Positions 23,811-35,172 of a DNA stretch of 64,000 nucleotides are shown in pieces; the first letter of the stretch is position 1; every line of letters begins with the position of its first letter. The DNA lies in the NCBI GenBank assembly GCA_001414345.1, contig LLCB01000091.1, positions 62,001-126,000 on the forward strand, in the 5' to 3' direction. The notes beneath the pieces were generated by a model. That model saw only the letters and a list, made by a program, of their open reading frames with translations, was not told the origin of the DNA and searched no databases. This DNA is from Hymenoscyphus infarciens. Lineage: Eukaryota; Ascomycota; Leotiomycetes; Helotiales; Helotiaceae. Both the position numbers and the translations under genes were made by a program.

Positions 23811-25355
23811 TCAAGGCCCGGTCGTGATGGGATACATCCGTAAAATTTTGGCCTCGTGTGACATAACCTCTGTGGTATATGTAATATCGTAAGGGCCATG
23901 ATCTTTGTGCTTCCAGACATCCCGAAGCCAATATGTATTCCACGGAACCGTAAGATCTCGCCGTGGACTGATACTCATATCGGCAGTTGATGAACCGCGG
24001 TTAAAAAGCGCAACAGCAAAACTTCCATCAGACATTTCTTTGGCATAGGCTTGCAACGTCCCACCAACGCCAGGATCCTCCCGGACGACCTCTGCTGCGG
24101 CGCCTTTCGGGTCTTGGCTGATTTCAATAATTTCTTTGTTTGTAAAAGTTTCTATTGTTTCGTTGCTGAGAGTACGGGCATCTGCTCCAATGAGTAGTGG
24201 AGAAGTGACCATCGCCCACATGCTGAAATGTGCTCGATATTCAACATTCGAGGCTCCCGGGCCTTGGAGCTGGGCACTCTCCCCATTCAAACCAACAATA
24301 AGCATGTCATAGTCATTCCAATGACCCGGGCCGGCGTACTGGGTGAGATTGTTTCCACGATCCAGCATGTCTAAAACATCAAAATAGTACTTTTCTCGAT
24401 TTCCGGGATAATTGAAGTCATCCGAAATATCTTGACCGATTCTCCATTGATTTCCTCCCTCTGAGGCAGCCCATTCCCAAACATTCACCCACCCACAGTG
24501 ACATATATGGTACACTGCGCCCCTAGGAGTCAGTATTGACATTTCTAGAAGAATGTTTTGAGGAGGGAGCATGGTTGTGACGGGGGGAGGATAGTTGTCT
24601 AAGGAGGAGACAGTGCCTCAGCCCTCCTAAAACAACCTTGAGGGAGAAGATAAATTCGGAGAACACCAACCTATAGGGTGGGTTTGGTTGATCAAGGCCT
24701 CTGACATAGTCAGAGCCACCTTCTGAACTTCTTCTTGAGATGCGTCATGATGGGAGCAACAACTATCGTACTTGAGATGATCGATACCCCACGAGGCGAA
24801 CATAGCCGCATCTTCAGCCTCGTGATTTTCACTTCCGGTATACCCAGCGCAGGTCTTGCCCCCAGGACCTGTGGAGAATTAGTTTTCTCTCCCGGGAAAG
24901 GTTGAAGAGTCGCCAAACATGGCTCGCGTTTAAAATAAGCTGTCTATCATGACCCTGAAACGATCACAACGGAAAATAATGCAACAAGAAAATAACTGAC
25001 CGGAATAAATGCCGAGTTTGAATCCTTTCCCATGGGCATAATCAGCCAACGATTTGATACCCGACGGGAACTTGACCGGGTCCGCCTCAAGAACGTGATC
25101 TTTTCTGTCCCCCTTGTAGTGCTGCCAGCCATCATCCAAATTGACATAAATGAAGCCAGCCTCCCTCAGGCTATTCCCGTCCATAGCGTCTATGGTTTGT
25201 TTGATCAAGCCTTCGTTGATGTTGTCTCCGAAGTTGTTCCAACTACTCCAGCCCATCGGGGGAGTGAGTGCCAGACCATTTGTAATGTTGGGTGCAGCTG
25301 CTGCACGGATAGTATAGGCCAAGGCGAGAAGCGAGAGTATATATGATTGAAGCAT
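23811..25355 (-). CDS. Secreted GH27 alpha-galactosidase
   Basis: Hydrolyses terminal alpha-1,6-galactose from melibiose, raffinose-type sugars or galactomannan outside the cell. Exons 25355-25001, 24868-24671 and 24514-23811 join to 418 residues; introns are 132 and 156 bp, both in phase 1. A signal peptide ([21 protein letters not shown]) is followed by the GH27 start [32 protein letters not shown] and [11 protein letters not shown] follow. The nucleophile lies in IDHLKYDSC (Asp153) and the acid/base in GHWNDYDML (Asp254). Oddities: Tyr replaces the usual Pro between the two Asp of the acid/base motif, and HICHCGWVN replaces the commoner CEWG-type segment. The second-intron acceptor (24515) was chosen because it yields [11 protein letters not shown] without an insertion. 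A hAT-like MITE sits about 215 bp upstream of the start. Confidence 0.92.
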
Positions 25356-25570
25356 GACGATTGGCTATTGAGTGCCGATGTCGTTAGACCGGCTGTGTGG
25401 GAAGTGTAGATGGAATGTGATCTGTTTCAATTTTCACACCATACTCGGCCTGAAGCACGTTATATAGAGAATCATATTCATCGGTGAGCATTCTGCCTGC
25501 AAAGAAGGGGATCCCCTTTAATTTTCGGAAAATCGACTGCAACTTGACCATTCAGGCAGTTTATCGGACC

Positions 25571-26343
25571 CAGTGTGGTCGATAGTATTTGTAATATTGT
25601 ACTACTACGATATATTATTAGAAACCCACTTTAATACGTACTATTTACACTATTTAAATGCTACGATATCTAATAATATTATCCTTTATATTATTAGTAT
25701 TTTAATTAATATTATAATAATATCGTAGTATTACTAAGCCTAAATATTTAAGCTTTTTACCCCGGATTTTAACTCTACTTCTTTTTAGCCTCATCTTTTA
25801 AAACTATATAGTATAACACATAGTATAGAAAATATAATACTAAATAGCTAGAATTATAGATCTATTTAAATAGAGTATTTTAAAAAAAGAATTATATAAA
25901 TAGCTCTTAAACTAACCTAAGTAATATAAAGTAATAAATATAGCCTATATAAGATAGATTTCTAGACATGTTTCTATTAATACTAAGTACTAATTCGATA
26001 ATAATAATATTAGATTAATAGCTAGAATATAATAAACTAGTATATTAAATACTACTAAGCTTTACTCTTTAATTATAAGTAAATATTAACTAAATTAATA
26101 AATAAAAATTATTTTAGTCTAATAAACAAGTAATAAAAGAGTATATAGAAAAAGTATAAATAGCCTTATTTTAAGAAAAAGTAGGTTTTAGCGCTTATAA
26201 GTTATTAAAAGATATACTATATAATATCACGATATTACGATAGTATTATAGCGTTTTTGGATATGTACTACTGAGATATTATAATAATATATTAATCTAA
26301 AATACTGTAGTATTTTATTATAATAATACTATCGACTACACTG
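25571..26343. mobile_element. hAT-like MITE (773 bp), RIP-mutated
   Basis: Termini are inverted: cagtgtggtcgatagtatt at 25571 and aatactatcgactacactg ending at 26343, one transition apart. Flanking octamers atcggacc (25563-25570) and attagacc (26344-26351) agree at 6 of 8, and both mismatches are transitions. An 8-bp duplication and a CAGTG start point to the hAT superfamily. The interior is TpA-rich, carries subterminal acgatat/atatcgt motifs, and has no transposase frame. It lies in the upstream region of the alpha-galactosidase. Confidence 0.8.
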
Positions 26344-27807
26344 ATTAGACCCGAGATTTGCACTGCTATAGGACTGTATATGTAAGGTTACCTCGACAAG
26401 TACCGGTACGATAAGGTCGTCAATTAAGCTGGTGACTATCTTGTCTTGTGGGAGAAACCCCTGAAGATCTACATGTTGCTTCAATGTGGGACGTTATGTG
26501 CCTTTTAAAAAGATGTTGTTGAATTTGGATGACATTTATCCGCCTGGTTTCGGTTCCGCTCCGCTCCTCTTCCGCGCGCCAAGATTTCCCCAGATTTTAA
26601 CATCTTTTAGTATCATTCCCCAGTACTCTTGACACAATTTCCATATTATTCCCTCGTTCCCGTCCCACACGAGGTTGTATTAACTCACGTCATTTCGTGG
26701 GTCCCAACAATGCGATATCTTCTTTCCTACAATATCACATTTCAACGGGAGATCGCGGCATACTAGAATCCTACCCCTAATGCATCTAGGTCTGCATAAT
26801 GAATAGATGAATTAAATATTAATTATTCATCATAAATATTAAATAAATATATAGTATTCGAGCGATTATTCGAGCAATAAGAGCTTAAATGAATATATTA
26901 CGAATAGTTTCTATTTATTAAGCTTAATATCCGCCTCCTAGGTCTTAGTATAGAGGGTTCGTATAAGTTGAATTTTACTCCCTTTTTATATATATATTTA
27001 AACATAACTAAACTATAAATCCACTTACTTTTAATTATTATTAATAGATTACTATCGTCCCTACTCTTTATCACTTATATTATGTGAAATAGGGTGTCAT
27101 GTCAAAGGGTATCACATGACACCCTAATTTCTAAAACATTATACACGTGACCTTTAAACTAAGGTTTCGACGTCGAAAGGCTTCACTCTTTTCACCTCAT
27201 TTAATAATTTATCCACTTTTTAGCCCAGAAACGCCCCGGCGTAGCCTAATCGAGATAACGAAAGCGATAATTTCAAGGGATTTTCATATATATTTAGATA
27301 AGTGGGAAACCATACCAAAAGGGTGGAGAATACAGAATATTCATGAATAAACGACTGCTATTTACACCCCAAACGCTCCTTATTCTTGAATAATTCGAAG
27401 GGTATTTTATCCGTGGAAAATCGTGAATATTCTGAATATATTCCTAGCTTTTATTCGTTGTGCAGACCTACATCCAGGGGTTTGCAAATGGCATGGACTC
27501 TCGACCCTCCAATTGCCTCGAAGCTGGTTTACGTAAAACTATACCTTCACCATATAGTAATCGTCTCTTTTCTCGGGAATTATGCTTCCGTTTGGGGGTT
27601 ATGTGAGATCGATTCCGGCTTTGTGGGGTTTGGTTAGCAAATACCCCCTCTGAGGTCTTTTCTGTCCCAAAAAGGGTTGATTTCAACTATGAAAGGAGGG
27701 AGCTCTAGATGGTAGATTATCATACCTCGACCGAAAACCCCAAATCATCATTGGCTTCCTGAAAGAATCTCAAAAGGTTCTTTTTTACAACAACTCACAC
27801 AAGCAAG
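26344..27807. other. Intergenic region with an AT-rich patch, no gene
   Basis: GC-balanced flanks surround a TpA-rich patch at about 26790-27080. Short frames at 27147-27350 and 27386-27637 show no protein character. A strong inverted repeat lies at 27091-27125. The last few hundred bases should hold the promoter of the hydrolase gene. Confidence 0.45.
27091..27125. repeat. Perfect 12-bp inverted repeat with 11-nt loop
   Basis: Arm agggtgtcatgt (27091-27102) is complementary to acatgacaccct (27114-27125). It stands at the edge of the AT-rich patch and could be a hairpin or the end of an eroded element. The tgtcat start is shared with the mini LTR element at 55053. Confidence 0.6.
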
Positions 27808-29029
27808 ATGACCCAGAGTCGATCCTACTCCCCAGGGGTAGCTGCAATTCTTCTCGCTGGATTGCCATTTATTCATGGGGCCATAGCCGAAGACTCAAAT
27901 TGGAAACAGCCCATCATACTTGACAGAACGGGTGGCTTTCCAATCGGCGGCAAAACTATCACGAATCCGAAATCATCCAACACGACGCTTTCATGCGATC
28001 ATGGCTACATGGAATATTTCATTCCTCAAACTCCAAGAAAGACAAGTCTTGTTATGTGGCATTCCTCCAGCACACAGGTGTGGCAGAATCGATGGGATGG
28101 CGGTATGTACAATTTCTTCTTTGGTTTCTCATTTGAGGAATTTCTGACTCCTTCCTTCATCCTTTTAATCGCTCCACCGACCTTTACAAAAGGATCAAAA
28201 TTAACGCTATTCCGTAGGAGAGGGCTACAAGGATATGTTTCTCCGCCGTGACTATCCTGTTTACCTTTGGGATGGGCCAAGAGTCGGGCGAGCTAACTGG
28301 GGCTGCGATCCCATTAACTATATTCCTCACTATGTGGATCAAGGAAACTTCCGCAGTTGGAATTTTGGTCCTCGATACAAAAATTGGTGGCCAGGGGTTC
28401 AATTTCCCACAGACAACGAAGAAGCTTGGAAAGACGCGACTCGTTCTCGTTACGATGAATTTGATACGGTTGAAAATGTTCAGCTCCAATCGGATGCAGC
28501 AGCTTTCGCAGCAGACTCTGGAAAACTAGGCGACAGCATTATCTACCTTTCAAATTCGGCAGGCGGACTACGGGCACAAATGACTGCAATTAAAAGCAAA
28601 TCGAACAATATCAAAGGCATGGTTACTTATGAGAGTATGGGATATGTCTTCCCTGACAATCTTGGGGTAGTCGCTGGCTCCGGCGGGTTCGGGCCTGGAT
28701 TTGGACCTTTCGTCGTTTCCGTCGAAGATTTCAAGAAACTTGCCAAGTTAACAGCAATACAATTCGTCTGGGGAGACAACAGGCCGAATAATTCATGGGT
28801 AGCCCAGTCTCGTCGTGCAGCGGATCTCATCAATTCATGCGGAGGAAGCGCCGAAGTTCTTATGCTAGGGGATGATGCGGGACTGAAGGGAAGCACCCAC
28901 ATACCCTTTGCTGATATGGACAATGCCAAGGTTTCTGGTCTTTTAGACAAGTTCTTGAAGAGGAATGGACTGGATGGTTATGTGGACGATGGGAAAAGAG
29001 GGCGGAGAAAATCCGCTCCCTGGTATTAG
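27808..29029 (+). CDS. Secreted alpha/beta-hydrolase, probable esterase
   Basis: Two exons, 27808-28102 and 28218-29029, join across a 115-bp intron (gtatgt...gtag) in phase 1 to give 368 residues. An N-terminal hydrophobic segment ending LPFIHGAIAE is a likely signal peptide. The nucleophile elbow is YLSNSAGG, with Ser212 in S-N-S-A-G, a variant of G-x-S-x-G. The candidate acid is Asp285 in QFVWGDNRP, and the candidate base is His326 in GSTHIPFADMD. The order strand, elbow, acid, late His fits the fold. The segment from WDGGEGYKDMFLRRDYPVYL onward resembles an uncharacterised fungal secreted hydrolase family; its substrate is unknown. Exon join is supported by continuity across the intron and by loss of frame in the intron. 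Confidence 0.82.
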
Positions 29030-30246
29030 TTTCCGGCTTGTTGTCGTGGCTTCTTCGCGAATCGGGGGAACAGGAGTATTTCGTTGGCAGACACGAAATT
29101 CCCTAGATCTTTCGCCACAACCAAAGAGGCACCAATGCAGATAATGGGTCTATAGATGATATACATTTAGTGGATTATGCAAACAAAGTTTATTCATATG
29201 GAGATCTTCCCCGATTCCAAATAGCCCTTTCCCTTCCTCATGTTACGAAGTGGAAGAGTATCCTATTGATTTCCCGAGAATTATTCTGCGAACCCTGTTC
29301 TAGTTTCTTGAAAAGAGTCTGGACTGATATAATTGGGAGAGTTGAGAGTTCTATTGTCTTATTTGCCTTGACAATTGTTTCAAAGATTTTAACCTGCCTC
29401 GCACAGTACAGTACATATGGGTATAATACTCGCTGCGATCCGGGAAGTGGGTACCCTTCCAAGCCAAGTGATCTAGAGGGCGTGGTTAGAGGGGAAATAT
29501 GCTTTTGTACCTTTTAGTTCAGCGATCGTATTTGGTCTAGCTTGGACCCATGAGCACCACCGAGGCTCGGCGCCTCTCCAAGCACGTTGAAGTCTCGATG
29601 AAGGTATTAAGACTCGTAGCGTTTAGTGGCTGCCATCACATCCGTGCCTGGGACACTAGTAAGCCTTCCAGGTAGAGCTCAGGCGATATAGTTCGTACCT
29701 CGTTCACCAGTCGGTTCTTTCAAGTGGCTGATCTTGACGTCCCTTGAACCTCGCTTCGCTGAGTTCCTCTATTCCGTGACCGAGAACTGCTCTAGTTCAA
29801 TATCGCTCACGAATAGTTCGTCCGAACCACTCTCAAACGTGGCGGGTATCCACACTCCACACTCCACACTCGCCCCGAACCGAACCCCTTAGTTCTTCGC
29901 TAACCGTTCTTGGCAGATCGGTATTCTATGTGGGGCATCGCCCGTCCACAACATCCGAAGAAGATACGAGTCTTGGGGGCTGAACAGACTTGACATGTGT
30001 TGGCAAGGTTTTGAAACTGGACGGATGTCGTAATCTACCACTCAAAAAACTTTCGGGGTACCCCAAGGGAGAAAAAGTCCGAATCGGCTAGTGTGACATT
30101 GAGCTCTTGGGGTTGGATATAATGTATTTCTTCCCTCTTCAGAATAAATTTTTCTACAACTCTACAATAGAATTACATTCTTTAACTCCAAGCGAGAGAC
30201 TTCCATCCTCCTTCACTTCATACACCTTCATTTAATTTCGTTCACC
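29030..30246. other. Intergenic region, no gene, GC-balanced
   Basis: A 1.2-kb stretch of ordinary composition without a supported frame. It contains three tandem copies of ccacact (29850-29870). From about 29525 to 30000 the DNA is richer in C and G than its surroundings and lacks RIP signs, yet codes for nothing recognisable. Upstream of 30247 it should contain the promoter of the next gene. Confidence 0.45.
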
Positions 30247-31672
30247 ATGCAACCCCGCACTTCCATCCTCGGATTGGCACTTGCTGCCACTACGGCCACC
30301 GCAATTTCACCATTTCTCAACGCTACTGTTGAACATGGCGTGAATACGGAGTGCAAAACCTGTCCCTACAGTTTATGCCCAAACAAAGCTACTTACAAGA
30401 GCGATGAGGGTGTCACTCTCACATGCTGGACGAAGGGGGATAGCATTGATAGAGGCGGACCACAAGGAGATGAGTGAGTTTTCTATCCAATCTACACTCT
30501 TTTGGGGGAACAAAGTGGGCTGGATGATACCATGGGTTGCTGACCTGGAATTCCAGTCTATGGTTGAAGACCAAAGATCAATGCTATATCGCCGACTACG
30601 ACTTGAAGGACTATGGTGGAAGTTGTATGTTTTCTCTTTGCTCACTTACCCTTTTCTCCCCCCTTTCATGTCAAACTTCCATGTCTTCAAGGAACTGACA
30701 GTCAAATAGACGAAGAAGATCTCGCCTACTGCGGTCTGGCATCGGAAGCCAAGAACATCACTCAAGCACCTGTTTCAACAAAATACAACACAGAATGCCA
30801 AGTCTGTCCCTCAATTAGCTGTGATAATGTAGCATATCACAAGTATGGGATTGATTTGAACAGTACCTGCTACACAGATTCCGGAGAGGACATCGTTGGT
30901 GATAAGTAAGTCATCCCTTAAAAAGTCATCCCTTAAATCTCTCCTCCTCATATGGAGTACAATTACATAGATAGTTGCTAATAAAGTCCACCAGAACATG
31001 GCTTAAAACCACCCAAAACTGCTACGTATCACAATCCGGTCTTGTCTCGAAAGCCAACAAAACCGCCCTCGACAAATGTGGCCCCATTCCCTTTCTGCAA
31101 TACAATCAAACCGCAAAGGGTACACCATCCCCAGCTTTCAATTCTACAACTTTCATTCCTACCAATTCTACATCCAACTTTTCCACCTCGACCACGACTA
31201 TGTTCTCCACCGCAACCGAAACCGCCACTTCAACTGTCATTTCCACCACCTTTGCTGAGACCACAGCTGAACCCACAGCCACAATGATGACTCTTCAACC
31301 AGAAGCCGTACCAACAATCCTCTCACGTGGAACGATTCCAAAACGATATCTCCAAAACTTCACCGTCGCAGATACTGCAGCTGTATGCCGTAGCTGCAGA
31401 AGCACTGATGCAACAAAGTGCACCCATATCAAGGAATACGCTAAGGATAAGGGTGTTGTGGCTCAATGCTATGCGACTGTTCAGGAGGACACTGCGGTTG
31501 CGGCTGATAAGGGGATGTGGTTGTTTACTGTTGATTTCTGCTGGGTGAAGGAGGGTGATTTCGTTGCTGGGGAACGGAGAGGTCGTAAGTTTTCCGAATA
31601 TGAGAGGCTGTGAGGACCAACGCTGACTTTCTGATAGATTATCGATTCCCGGAGTGTAATAAGTTCAAGTAG
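30247..31672 (+). CDS. Secreted protein with three six-cysteine (SH3-like) modules
   Basis: Five exons (30247-30473, 30557-30624, 30710-30905, 30995-31584, 31638-31672) join in consistent phase to 371 residues. Residues 1-20 form a signal peptide (SILGLALAATTATA). Cysteines fall into three modules with the pattern C-x2-C-x4/7-C-x15-C-x20-24-C-x18-20-C. They sit at 36/39/44/60/85/106 and 128/131/136/152/173/192, with a third set near the C-terminus. Each module has a 'TxxCxxC' start, a late W[LF]xT segment and C[YW][IV]. Modules 2 and 3 are separated by a Ser/Thr-rich, probably O-glycosylated linker (about 205-260). The last short exon supplies the final cysteine of module 3, which supports that splice. 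The C-[YW]-x core resembles fungal secreted SH3-like (SH3b) domains, an inference. Role unknown: wall protein or effector candidate. Confidence 0.78.
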
Positions 31673-32064
31673 ACAGTACCTATGTCCTCGGATCATCTCA
31701 GACGAGAGATAATTGAATGAGAAGAATGGATTGAGATGGGAGCAGGTAAGGTAAAAGTGCAAAACAAAAAGGAAATGTCTAGGTGCAGAAGAGCCGAGGA
31801 TAATGAAAAATAACGACGATCGCTTAGAATGTTTTGTCTTTTGTCTCGATCATTTTATGTATACTAGAGAAACTTTCATTTATTATCTACATAATTGTAG
31901 ACATCTCTTGCTTTTCGTTGAGATCTTTTATTGACGGTGTCCCGAGAATTTAGGTTTTATTCATAAATTACCTAGGAGTGGAATAGACTTTAGTGCAGAT
32001 CGTGCAGATCATAGGTAACCTAGTAAATAGAGTCTAGATTTCCGCCTACTTGCCGGGTAGCTAT
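31673..32064. other. Transition from gene DNA to degraded DNA, no gene
   Basis: This is the 3' flank of the six-cysteine gene, with rising AT content. No reading frame or element boundary is recognised. Confidence 0.45.
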
Positions 32065-32580
32065 TTCTGAGTCAAGTAAAGTAAAATATCTTCGAGCATG
32101 ATATGTCTGAGTAAATATGTTCTAGTAAATATCTCCGAAAAGATGTTTCTCGGTATTAAGATATCTTTGAAGTAAGGTAAGATATCTTCAAGTAAGGTCT
32201 CCAAGTATCTCCGAGTAATATCTCAGGCATATTTCTATGTAAAACATCTTATATAAGAACTCTCCGAGTGGTATATTTCCTAGTATATTTCTGAAGATGT
32301 TTCCGAGCAGACATCTCTAAGTCGAATAAGAAGTGGGAAGAGATAACACCGAATGAATCTTTCCTAGTATACTTCTCCAAGTAGGTATTTCAGCTGTATT
32401 TCAGAGTAGACATTTTCGAAGATATTTCCGTGAAACTCCGAGCAAAACATACGTGTGAAATATTTCCATGTAAAAACATATGTTAGAGTGATGTCTAAAT
32501 ATTTCTATCTTTCTATATTAAAGCCTCTACGAGTATAACATCTCTAAAGATATTCTAGAGTAGATATCTCTAAGTATAAG
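32065..32580. repeat. Diverged minisatellite-like array
   Basis: About 500 bp are built from a loosely repeated motif close to gagtaaratatctycgagta. Variants such as gatatctttgaagtaagg, tatctccgagtaatatct and gatatctctaagtataag recur every 15-30 bp. No coding frame is present. Divergence is high, so the array is old. Confidence 0.55.
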
Positions 32581-32780
32581 AGTAATATAGATCCGACTAG
32601 TATTTATTCGAGAGAGAAAATGCCTAGGAAAAGCAAATAATTCAGAGTTCGCTAACTCTTTTCCGAGTTGTCGTAGATAGTATGCTTTCTAGAAACTCTT
32701 TAGAAGGTGAAATTTCTAATAACTATCTACTATAAACACTTTTTAGACAATAGGCCTCTTTAGAAACGATGAAGCTTAGA

Positions 32781-33407
32781 AGAGATTCAAGTATTACTCT
32801 AATAACATCTCACGTAGTAGACTATTTTAGTAAAACACCGACTATAATACTAGGGTTTTATTCTAATATATAACTACTATAGACATATCTATAGTACTAT
32901 AGTATATATAACGTACTTTAACCTCGACTCTAACTTTTTTACTTTTATAACTTTTTTTTTAAATAATAGATATAAGATTCTAGTCTCCTACTACTAAATA
33001 TTATATTCTAAACTATAAATAGAAGACTTATTTAGAAAGAGCTATAGAGAGATTAAGAAAGAGATAGAGATAGACTAATCTAATATATATAGAATAGTTT
33101 ATATCTCTTTCTTAAAAGGAGTATATAAAGGCGTTATAACTAAGTCTTATAAGATAAAAAAGGCTCTTATTCTTAGAATTATTAAGTAGATAAGCGCTTA
33201 AGATATCTAAAGATAAAGCTAGATAGGAATATATTATAAATTCTAGACTAAACTTTATAATATCTCTACTATATATTAAATAAGTAGTAGAATTATATAT
33301 AAAGTATTCTTCTAATATTTTATAATATTAAGACTTATAGTATTACTATAGAGTAGAGTAAGAGAGGTAAAATAGTAAGATATTATTAGAGTAATACTTA
33401 AATCTCT
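32781..33407 (+). mobile_element. Tc1/mariner-like short element, copy 2 (inverted)
   Basis: Inverted termini agagattcaagtattactct (32781 onward) and the complement ending 33407 match those of the element at 6738-7324. The interior matches that copy in reverse orientation. On the + strand around 33031-33110 a frame broken by TAA and TAG gives a basic helix-rich segment (RKSYREIKKEIEID) resembling the N-terminal helix-turn-helix of a Tc1-type transposase; this is inference. A clear TA duplication is not visible at this copy. Confidence 0.62.
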
Positions 33408-35150
33408 AATATCTACTATCTAGACTCTAAAGATGTTCTAAGCTAGAAATTTCTTATTCTAGCTCTAAAATAATTAAGAAAAACTCTATAAATAACTAGT
33501 ACTTCTCTTATAAGACGCTATACTTATTTATTTTAAGATTCTTACTTCTTAAACTTAATATAGTAAGTTATAAATTAAGCTTATATTTGTCTACTTTTTT
33601 TATAATCTAAGCTTTTTTTTTATTAAAGCTTTCTCTCTCTTTTCTTTAAAAGATCGAAAATAAAAGTACTCTAAAGGAGATAATACCTAGCTAGAAAGAA
33701 GCGCTATATCTAATTATCTCTCTTCTATATATAACTTACTATTTTAAAGTAAGTATAATAAAAGTAAACTAAAAGTTAAATAATTTATAAAATAACTCTC
33801 TTTTTTAAAAAAGGAAAGAAAGTTTTTCTACTATCTCTATAAGGTTAATAAGCTATACTTAGACTTAAAAACAAATTAAGATAGATATAATATTATCTGT
33901 TTTTATTTAATAAAGTTTATAGAGTATAAAAGAAGATATAAGCCTTCTCTTTTCTATTCTTATAAATAGTATATTATATATTATTATTAATTAAAAGGTA
34001 AAAGAGTAGCTAAAAAGAAGAGAAATTAAGGAATTTTCTTAAAAAGCTTAGATTATAAAAAAAGTAGATAAATTTAAGCTTAACTCGTAACTTACTATAT
34101 AGAGAACTAATTATAGTAATATTTTATAAAAAAGCTTTATTTTCGCTACTAGTTATTATCTAAGATCTCTATAAATAATAGAGAGAATTATTTTAAGACT
34201 TATAGAATAAATAGTAAATATAAAATAATAAGCTATACTAAGTTAAAGTTTAAGATTTAAGAATATAAGAGAGCGTTTATAAATCTTTAAAAGACCTTAT
34301 AGAACTAAGCTTATTCTATAATAAGGAACTAGATATTTAACTTAGATATATAAGAAAATAATAAGACCTATAAATAATAAAGAGTTTATAAACTCTAGTA
34401 AAGTTTAAAATATATAGTAACTATAATTAATCTTATAAAGCTAAACCTTAGCTAAAATTTAAAATTTAAATTAAGAAGTTAATCTTATTAAGCTTTAAAA
34501 AGAGAGAGTATTCTTAAAACAACTTCTCTTTTTCTACTAGTAGTAAAAGAAGGTTTATAGAAGTAAGATATAGATTTTGGATTTTTACTTTATAATAAAA
34601 AGGCTTAGTATCTTAGAAGACGTGGGTTTTACTTTATAGATAATTACTTAAGTTAACTTTATAATATATAGGTTTATTAAGAATAGTTAAACTTATTCTT
34701 TAAAGAGAGTTAGAAGCCTAATTCTCTAAGATCTTTAAAGATAATAGAAAGGAACTATCTTAGTAGAAAATACTCAAAGTCACTTTTACTATAATAAGGT
34801 AAGACGTACTAGAAGCTATATTTAAGATTAGGAAAACTTTTTAACTTTGATAGAATAGAGAGAACTATAGTTATAATTTACTCTACGATCTAACTTAGTA
34901 CCTAGTTAAAACAACTACTCTCTAAATCTCGAGTACTCTAAACACTTAATTCCTCTTCTCAAGAGAGAAGATTTTTATATCTTCTGCTTCAAAGGCCAGA
35001 GTATTAAGCTAGGGACGTGGTGGTAAACAAGTTCAACCTCTAACTTCGTAACTACAACACTAAGACAACCACCACGAAGATCATACACCACAACCATAAG
35101 ACGACTTCGAGTAGAAGGAGTTATTATAATCATCGACCTTGTCTAGTTTC
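33408..35150. other. RIP-degraded DNA, no gene
   Basis: Composition is TpA-rich with stops in all frames. CG-containing bases reappear from about 34.95 kb, at the upstream edge of the pseudogene that follows. Confidence 0.45.
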
Positions 35151-35172
35151 CCTCCGCCTGTCGAACTTAATT

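Noticed and set aside
24515..24572. Extending the third alpha-galactosidase exon to an ATG at 24572
   Set aside because: The acceptor at 24515 keeps phase and restores the expected [11 protein letters not shown] continuity; the extension adds residues that do not fit the family.
29170..29517. 115-codon frame downstream of the hydrolase gene
   Set aside because: Composition and sequence show no domain, signal peptide or splice context; likely chance.
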